Shown here: in pieces, positions 5,601-9,220 of the stretch
Layout of the letters: each line of letters begins with the position of its first letter
Numbering within the stretch: position 1 is the stretch's first letter
Notes under the pieces: generated by a model
The model's input: only the letters and a program-made list of their open reading frames with translations
What the model was told of the DNA's origin: nothing
The model's database searches: none
From: Nanoarchaeales archaeon
GTDB lineage: Archaea > Nanobdellota > Nanobdellia > Woesearchaeales > UBA583
Reading direction: 5' to 3'
Assembly: GCA_013215525.1 (NCBI GenBank)
Contig: JABSQY010000071.1
Span: forward strand, 1-9,220
DNA: 9,220 nt
Position numbers and translations under genes: made by a program

Positions 5601-5765
5601 ATATAGCAGAAACATACGCGAAGCCAATTTTCGCTTACTTTTAAACTTCTTTTTCATATTGCTTCAAGAGTACCAGTTTTTTGTAGGTGGCGTACAATCT
5701 ATATGTCGGCACCTGTAAAAAATTGGTGCTATTGAAGATAAGATGGAAAATCGCGAGAGCAAGAT
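5601..5765 (+). ncRNA. Predicted structured RNA B (family with RNA A)
   Basis: P1: 5628-5634 with 5753-5759. P2: 5650-5660 with 5740-5750 (one mismatch). P3: 5662-5671 with 5728-5737 (one mismatch), continued by an unbroken 18-bp helix, 5672-5689 with 5710-5727, and a 20-nt loop. P1 shows a compensatory change against RNA A (A-U at 2042/2222 is G-C at 5633/5754). Seven G-U pairs place the RNA on the plus strand. It is oriented away from the HAM1-like gene and towards the 3' end of the minus-strand secreted-protein gene, so it cannot be a leader of a following gene; a free RNA is more likely. A TATA-like AATATA at 5600-5605 lies about 26 nt before P1, as in A. No T-run follows the 3' end. Family not recognised. 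Confidence 0.65.
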
Positions 5766-5796
5766 AAAAATCATAAAAAGATCAAATATATATTAT

Positions 5797-5824
5797 AAAA
5801 ATCTTTACCAAACTACGAGTAAAG
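5797..5824 (-). terminator. Compact terminator at the secreted-protein stop codon
   Basis: A 6-bp stem (5803-5808 with 5819-5824, 10-nt loop) contains the stop codon (5805-5807). On the minus strand it is followed after one base by five T (5797-5801): a stem plus T-run terminator sunk into the coding end. Confidence 0.5.
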
Positions 5825-7541
5825 GAATTATAAATAAAATAATGCCGATAAATACAAAAAAAATTGAAGTATCAATAAAATCAACATTCCTATCAAAATA
5901 TATAACTTCTCCAAACTCAGGATACATACTCTTAACATCAATAAAATTTGTTTTCTTTTTAATCAAATTCCCAGACACACCTTTAATAGAATTAAAACTT
6001 GAAATACTCTTCTCTACAAGTTCAATAACATAATCTTTACTAAAATTAAATTCAGCTGATTCATAGTTATAAGATTTTAAACCACTCTTTTTATACTTAC
6101 AAGTTAATTTTAAGTTCTCATAATCAGATAATTTATCTACTTTCAAATCTAAACTAACATTCCCAGTCAAATTATAAATCAAATTACTAACCTTAGTCCG
6201 TACACGGCTAACATAACAAACACTATCAAGCGCTACATAATTTGTATCAATATTAAATAATACTTTATCTTCATATTGTTCAATATCACCTATCACATAA
6301 AACTGCTTACTTTTATCAATCAATTTAGTATTTTTTTCATCTTTTAAAACATCTTCACTAGTTTTAACATCCAACTTAGAAAAATTATACCTCTCATCAA
6401 AATCAAGACCTATAACCTTAATATATTTTTTATCACTCATATCAACATACACTTTCCCAGACAACTTTTCATAAGCACCCAATTTAACATTTAAAATTAC
6501 TTTAGAATTAAAATAAAAATTAACAACAGACTTACGAGACTTCCCACGATAAATTTCATACTTTAAATAATCAGTACTTAAATTCAAAACCGAATCAATA
6601 TTTAATAACTTTACATAAGCATTCGCCGGCATATCTTCATCAGACGAAGAACTAGATTTTGAACTCGAACTTTTTGTAACAGTTTTAACATAATCAGAAT
6701 AAAAATAAACATAACTAGATGAATTAAAAATACACTCGTTTGTATATAATTCACCAAACACACGCAATATCTGTGTCGCACCCTTTGGAGAATAAGACTT
6801 CCAACTTAAACTAGTAGAGTTACGAGGATTTTTAACAACAGTTCCATCAAAATTCTCAATCCAATACTTTAAAGAATAATTATCTCCTAACGAATAATTA
6901 GTATCAAACTTAAACTCAACTTTATCCAGAACAATTTTTTCTTTAATAATTACATCAAAATTATAATCTGTACACGAACTTTCTTCACTCGAATTTTCAT
7001 CTGGAACTTCAGGAGACTCAGGATCCTCTGGCAAAGATACAATATCATCCAAAGCAACAAAGCTAGAACATACAGACTCAGAGCCTACAACATATGAATT
7101 ATTAAAATAATTTAAACTTTCAGCACCACCAATATAATTATAACTTAAACTAGAATCAAATTCAAAACTAAAACTATTATTATAATGATTAATAGAAAAA
7201 CTTTCACCATTTTTCTTAAGTCCTCCATTCGACACCTGAGTTCCAGAACTTTTATAAATTGTACAATCCAAATTATCTAAACTATGTGAAGAAATAAAGT
7301 TACCTCCAACAATTAAATAATAATTTGAATTATTAACATATTGTATAAGTTCAAAAGAATTATTCTTTCCTGAATCATCAACAAGAAGAGAATCTGAAAA
7401 ATTTAAAAAATAATCTGAATAAAATTCAACAAATTCATCACCATCAAACTGAATCTCTGAAATATAACTCTCAGAAAATCCAAAAATAAATAAATTAAAA
7501 AATAATAATAAAAATAAAGTAATTTTTAAATTTAATCGCAT
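5805..7541 (-). CDS. Secreted, membrane-anchored surface protein with lamin-tail-like N-terminus
   Basis: The function is unknown. The 578-residue protein begins with a hydrophobic signal segment (about 4-22) and ends with a C-terminal transmembrane stretch (about 557-577) and a final Trp, so most of it should face outside. Right after the signal, YISEIQFDGDEFVEFYSD (26-43) resembles the start of lamin-tail domains ('i.EI...g.EfvEly'), common in secreted archaeal proteins. There are 15 N-x-S/T sequons (for example N47, N121, N241, N461) and six Cys. An acidic Pro-rich linker (168-190) and a Ser-rich linker (291-300) separate blocks of beta-strand character, suggesting three extracellular segments. 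It follows gatA by 53 bp on the same strand but has its own TATA-like box, so co-transcription is not needed. Closest description: glycosylated surface or adhesion protein; that role is inferred. Confidence 0.8.
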   Translation of the reverse strand: MRLNLKITLFLLLFFNLFIFGFSESYISEIQFDGDEFVEFYSDYFLNFSDSLLVDDSGKNNSFELIQYVNNSNYYLIVGGNFISSHSLDNLDCTIYKSSGTQVSNGGLKKNGESFSINHYNNSFSFEFDSSLSYNYIGGAESLNYFNNSYVVGSESVCSSFVALDDIVSLPEDPESPEVPDENSSEESSCTDYNFDVIIKEKIVLDKVEFKFDTNYSLGDNYSLKYWIENFDGTVVKNPRNSTSLSWKSYSPKGATQILRVFGELYTNECIFNSSSYVYFYSDYVKTVTKSSSSKSSSSSDEDMPANAYVKLLNIDSVLNLSTDYLKYEIYRGKSRKSVVNFYFNSKVILNVKLGAYEKLSGKVYVDMSDKKYIKVIGLDFDERYNFSKLDVKTSEDVLKDEKNTKLIDKSKQFYVIGDIEQYEDKVLFNIDTNYVALDSVCYVSRVRTKVSNLIYNLTGNVSLDLKVDKLSDYENLKLTCKYKKSGLKSYNYESAEFNFSKDYVIELVEKSISSFNSIKGVSGNLIKKKTNFIDVKSMYPEFGEVIYFDRNVDFIDTSIFFVFIGIILFIIPLLVVW

Positions 7542-7563
7542 TAAATAAACTAACCAATTAAAC

Positions 7564-7575
7564 TAAATAAACTAA
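7564..7575 (-). promoter_or_regulatory. TATA-like box, part of a 12-bp direct repeat before the surface-protein gene
   Basis: The minus strand reads TTAGTTTATTTA at 7564-7575 and again at 7542-7553 just before the ATG, exactly 22 bp apart (two helical turns). The upstream copy is centred about 28 nt from the ATG, as expected for a TATA box of a leaderless gene. The second copy sits at the initiation region and might bind the same or another factor. Confidence 0.4.
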
Positions 7576-7587
7576 GCGTTACAAATT

Positions 7588-7611
7588 AAAACTTTTATTT
7601 ATTTAAAGTTT
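7588..7611 (-). terminator. Hairpin at the gatA stop codon
   Basis: 7589-7595 pairs with 7605-7611 (7 bp, 9-nt loop); the stop codon 7595-7597 spans the arm and loop. On the minus strand the stem ends in four T. Weak alone, but it matches the pattern at the other stop codons here. Confidence 0.35.
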
Positions 7612-8992
7612 CAATAATTGACATAGCTGCAAACATCTTATCTTCACAAAACTTATCACACATAACTTGAATCCCTACAGCAATATCTTTTCCATCATCT
7701 TGAACAATTCCAGCAGGCACAGAAGCTGCACAAATTCCAGCTAAATTACTTGGAGTTGTAAATGCGTCTACAGCATATGCATCAAGTGTTGACATTTTTT
7801 CACCAATTTTATGAGGTAAAGCAGGAGTTACAGGAGCTAAAATACAATCTACATCTTTAAACGCTTTCTCAAATTCATCTGCAATCATATCTTTAACCTT
7901 TAAAGCTTTCTTATAATAAGCTCCATCAAATTCAGACTTACTAATTATCTCTCCACCATAAATACGACGTAACACTTCTTCTCCACCAGTACTTTCAATT
8001 AATTCACCATACTTAACTCCATCAAACTTTCGAGTCCCAGAATAAAATTCAGTAAACACAATAGGATAATAAGCTTGAACAGCTAAACTAATCTTATCAA
8101 TTGATACATCAACAATTTCATAACCAGCAGACTTTAACTTTTCAACTTGCGCGTTAAACACAGTGGCTATCTTCTCATTAGTAATCATATCAACAAATTC
8201 TTTAATAATTCCAAACTTAGGTTTAAAACCTTCTTTTTTATCCGTATATGCTAGAACTTTCTTATCAAAAGTAGTTGCATCACCAGCAGAATAGCCAGAA
8301 ATCACTTCCATACATAAAGCGCTACCGTACACATCCTTGGAGAAAGGACCGATTTGATCTAAACTCATAGATAAATCAACTAACCCATAACGAGACACAC
8401 GTCCATAACTAGGTTTAATTCCAACTACATTACAATGTGATGCAGGATTACGAATACTTCCCCCAGTGTCAGTACCTAAAGCGATATCACAGAAATCAGC
8501 TGCCACAGCTGCTGCTGGACCACTAGAAGACCCACCAGGTACACGTCCCATACTGAAAGGATTCTCTGTGTGTCCAAATGCAGATGATTCTCCACCAATT
8601 CCATTTGCAAACTCATCATTATTAACCATACCTAATACAATTGCGCCTTCTGCTATAATATCTTTAACACAATCTGCATTAAAAGAACCATTATAGTTCT
8701 CAAGTGTCTTAGAAGCGCACGATATCTTTAAATCAATAACAGATATGTTAGATTTAAGTAAAAAACATAAACCATATAATTTTCCTAATTTATCTCCATT
8801 TACTCTTAATTTATCTAAATTTTGTGCAATTTCAATAACTTTATCATTTTTATCTAAAACAATATTGTATTTTGAATTATTTTTTTCAATTTCTGCTAAA
8901 AAAGTTTTAACATTGTCCTCACAAGTTAATTCTCCGCTCTTTAAACGTTCAATTTTAGACTTAATACAACTTTTATTCTCCATATTAAACAT
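7595..8992 (-). CDS. gatA: Asp-tRNA(Asn)/Glu-tRNA(Gln) amidotransferase subunit A
   Basis: GatA is the glutaminase subunit of GatCAB: it releases ammonia from glutamine, which GatB uses to amidate misacylated tRNA. Archaea usually use GatCAB for Asn-tRNA and GatDE for Gln-tRNA. The amidase-signature triad is visible: Lys80 (in FLLKSNI), Ser155 (in GGSSSG) and Ser179 (in GTDTGGSIR), with the family spacing of 75 and 24 residues. SRYGLVDLSMSLDQIGP (200-216) and the closing TPSNLAGICAASVPAG block are also typical. The protein has 465 residues, slightly shorter than the common roughly 480. The start is unsure: ATG 8992 (MFNMENK) or ATG 8983 (MENK). A TATA-like box at 9021-9028 puts the transcript start near 8998, fitting either. 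No gatB or gatC is visible beside it. Confidence 0.95.
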   Translation of the reverse strand: MFNMENKSCIKSKIERLKSGELTCEDNVKTFLAEIEKNNSKYNIVLDKNDKVIEIAQNLDKLRVNGDKLGKLYGLCFLLKSNISVIDLKISCASKTLENYNGSFNADCVKDIIAEGAIVLGMVNNDEFANGIGGESSAFGHTENPFSMGRVPGGSSSGPAAAVAADFCDIALGTDTGGSIRNPASHCNVVGIKPSYGRVSRYGLVDLSMSLDQIGPFSKDVYGSALCMEVISGYSAGDATTFDKKVLAYTDKKEGFKPKFGIIKEFVDMITNEKIATVFNAQVEKLKSAGYEIVDVSIDKISLAVQAYYPIVFTEFYSGTRKFDGVKYGELIESTGGEEVLRRIYGGEIISKSEFDGAYYKKALKVKDMIADEFEKAFKDVDCILAPVTPALPHKIGEKMSTLDAYAVDAFTTPSNLAGICAASVPAGIVQDDGKDIAVGIQVMCDKFCEDKMFAAMSIIETLNK

Positions 8993-9020
8993 AATTTAAC
9001 TTCATTTAATAAGTTTGTCA

Positions 9021-9028
9021 TAATATAG
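9021..9028 (-). promoter_or_regulatory. TATA-like box of gatA
   Basis: The minus strand reads CTATATTA, 26 nt before a predicted start near 8998, giving a leader of about 6 nt to ATG 8992 or 15 nt to ATG 8983. No SD motif is seen. The rest of 8993-9170 is AT-rich, with frequent stops in all frames and no small gene such as gatC. Confidence 0.35.
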
Positions 9029-9170
9029 ATAATAAAAACAAGATAAACACAAATACGAGAAATGTAACAAATAGAACAAATCTAATATCTACAAATTATT
9101 AACATTAAATATAAACAAACAAAATTAAAATAAAATCAAACCTAACGAATTACTATAAAATTTCTAAAAA

Positions 9171-9220
9171 TTAATCAAAAAGTTCTTCTGGAAACTCAAA
9201 ATACATTAATGAATAAATAT
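9171..9220 (-). CDS. C-terminal end of an unidentified upstream gene (partial)
   Basis: One minus-strand frame is open from the window edge to a TAA at 9171-9173 and reads IYSLMYFEFPEELFD. The composition (acidic, aromatic, ending in a helix-like EELFD) looks like a real protein tail, and a small hairpin (9159-9163 with 9168-9172) overlaps the stop as in the other genes here. On the minus strand T-runs follow. Fifteen residues are too few to name the family, and chance is not excluded. Confidence 0.4.
   Translation of the reverse strand, partial: IYSLMYFEFPEELFD

Noticed and set aside
5743..6033. 96-codon plus-strand frame starting in RNA B
   Set aside because: It overlaps the 3' end of RNA B and lies antisense to the surface-protein gene; its composition (I, K, S, T) is what the reverse of that gene gives, and it has no promoter at leaderless spacing.
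6193..6211. Small GC-richer palindrome inside the surface-protein gene, ending in CGGCTAA
   Set aside because: Only 3 and 4 bp arms with a bulge, and it lacks the GGCTTAG core and the two-hairpin order, so not counted as a further module copy.
8466..8999. Plus-strand frames opposite gatA (76 and 84 codons)
   Set aside because: Antisense to strongly conserved GatA sequence, with no independent support.
1..9220. CRISPR arrays, tRNA or rRNA genes, transposases, integrases, toxin-antitoxin or phage genes
   Set aside because: No regularly spaced repeats, no cloverleaf sequence, and no such proteins could be found on either strand.

Overview
The window looks like part of a very AT-rich archaeal genome, most likely a small fermentative DPANN-type archaeon (Woesearchaeota/Pacearchaeota/Nanoarchaeota-like). 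The evidence is an archaeal-type ribosomal protein L15, a fused ADP-forming acetate-CoA ligase, a GatA amidotransferase subunit, and TATA-like boxes placed about 26 nt upstream of most ATGs, the spacing expected of leaderless archaeal mRNAs. The lineage is an inference; no rRNA is present.

Layout from left to right: the start of a minus-strand gene cut by the edge (1-100); rpl15 (minus); a structured intergenic stretch with two hairpins (800-895); a zinc-free MDR oxidoreductase (minus); a divergent intergenic region holding a predicted structured RNA (A, about 2037-2227, plus strand); a 763-residue ADP-forming acetate-CoA ligase (plus); a convergent intergenic region with a perfect 14-bp palindrome, a two-hairpin repeat and a 31-bp direct repeat; a divergent HAM1/RdgB-like nucleotide pyrophosphatase (minus); a second predicted RNA (B, about 5628-5759, plus strand) sharing both ends with A; a secreted, C-terminally anchored, sequon-rich protein with a lamin-tail-like start (minus); gatA (minus); and the tail of another minus-strand gene (9171-9220).

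The genes are mostly single transcription units, not a pathway operon. Acetate-CoA ligase points to ATP formation by acetate fermentation; L15 and GatA are translation functions; the HAM1-like enzyme suggests nucleotide-pool cleaning.

The most unusual content is non-coding. (1) RNAs A and B have conserved ends, a shared multi-helix scaffold, a compensatory base-pair change and different tips; their G-U pairs assign both to the plus strand. (2) A two-hairpin module with the core GGCTTAG occurs three times in the same orientation: in the tip of RNA A, just after the acetate-CoA ligase gene, and in frame inside that gene's coding sequence. The third copy is about 51% GC in AT-rich surroundings, like an archaeal counterpart of palindromic elements that insert into genes. 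(3) Every complete gene has a hairpin overlapping or abutting its stop codon, often followed by a T-run, suggesting very compact terminators.
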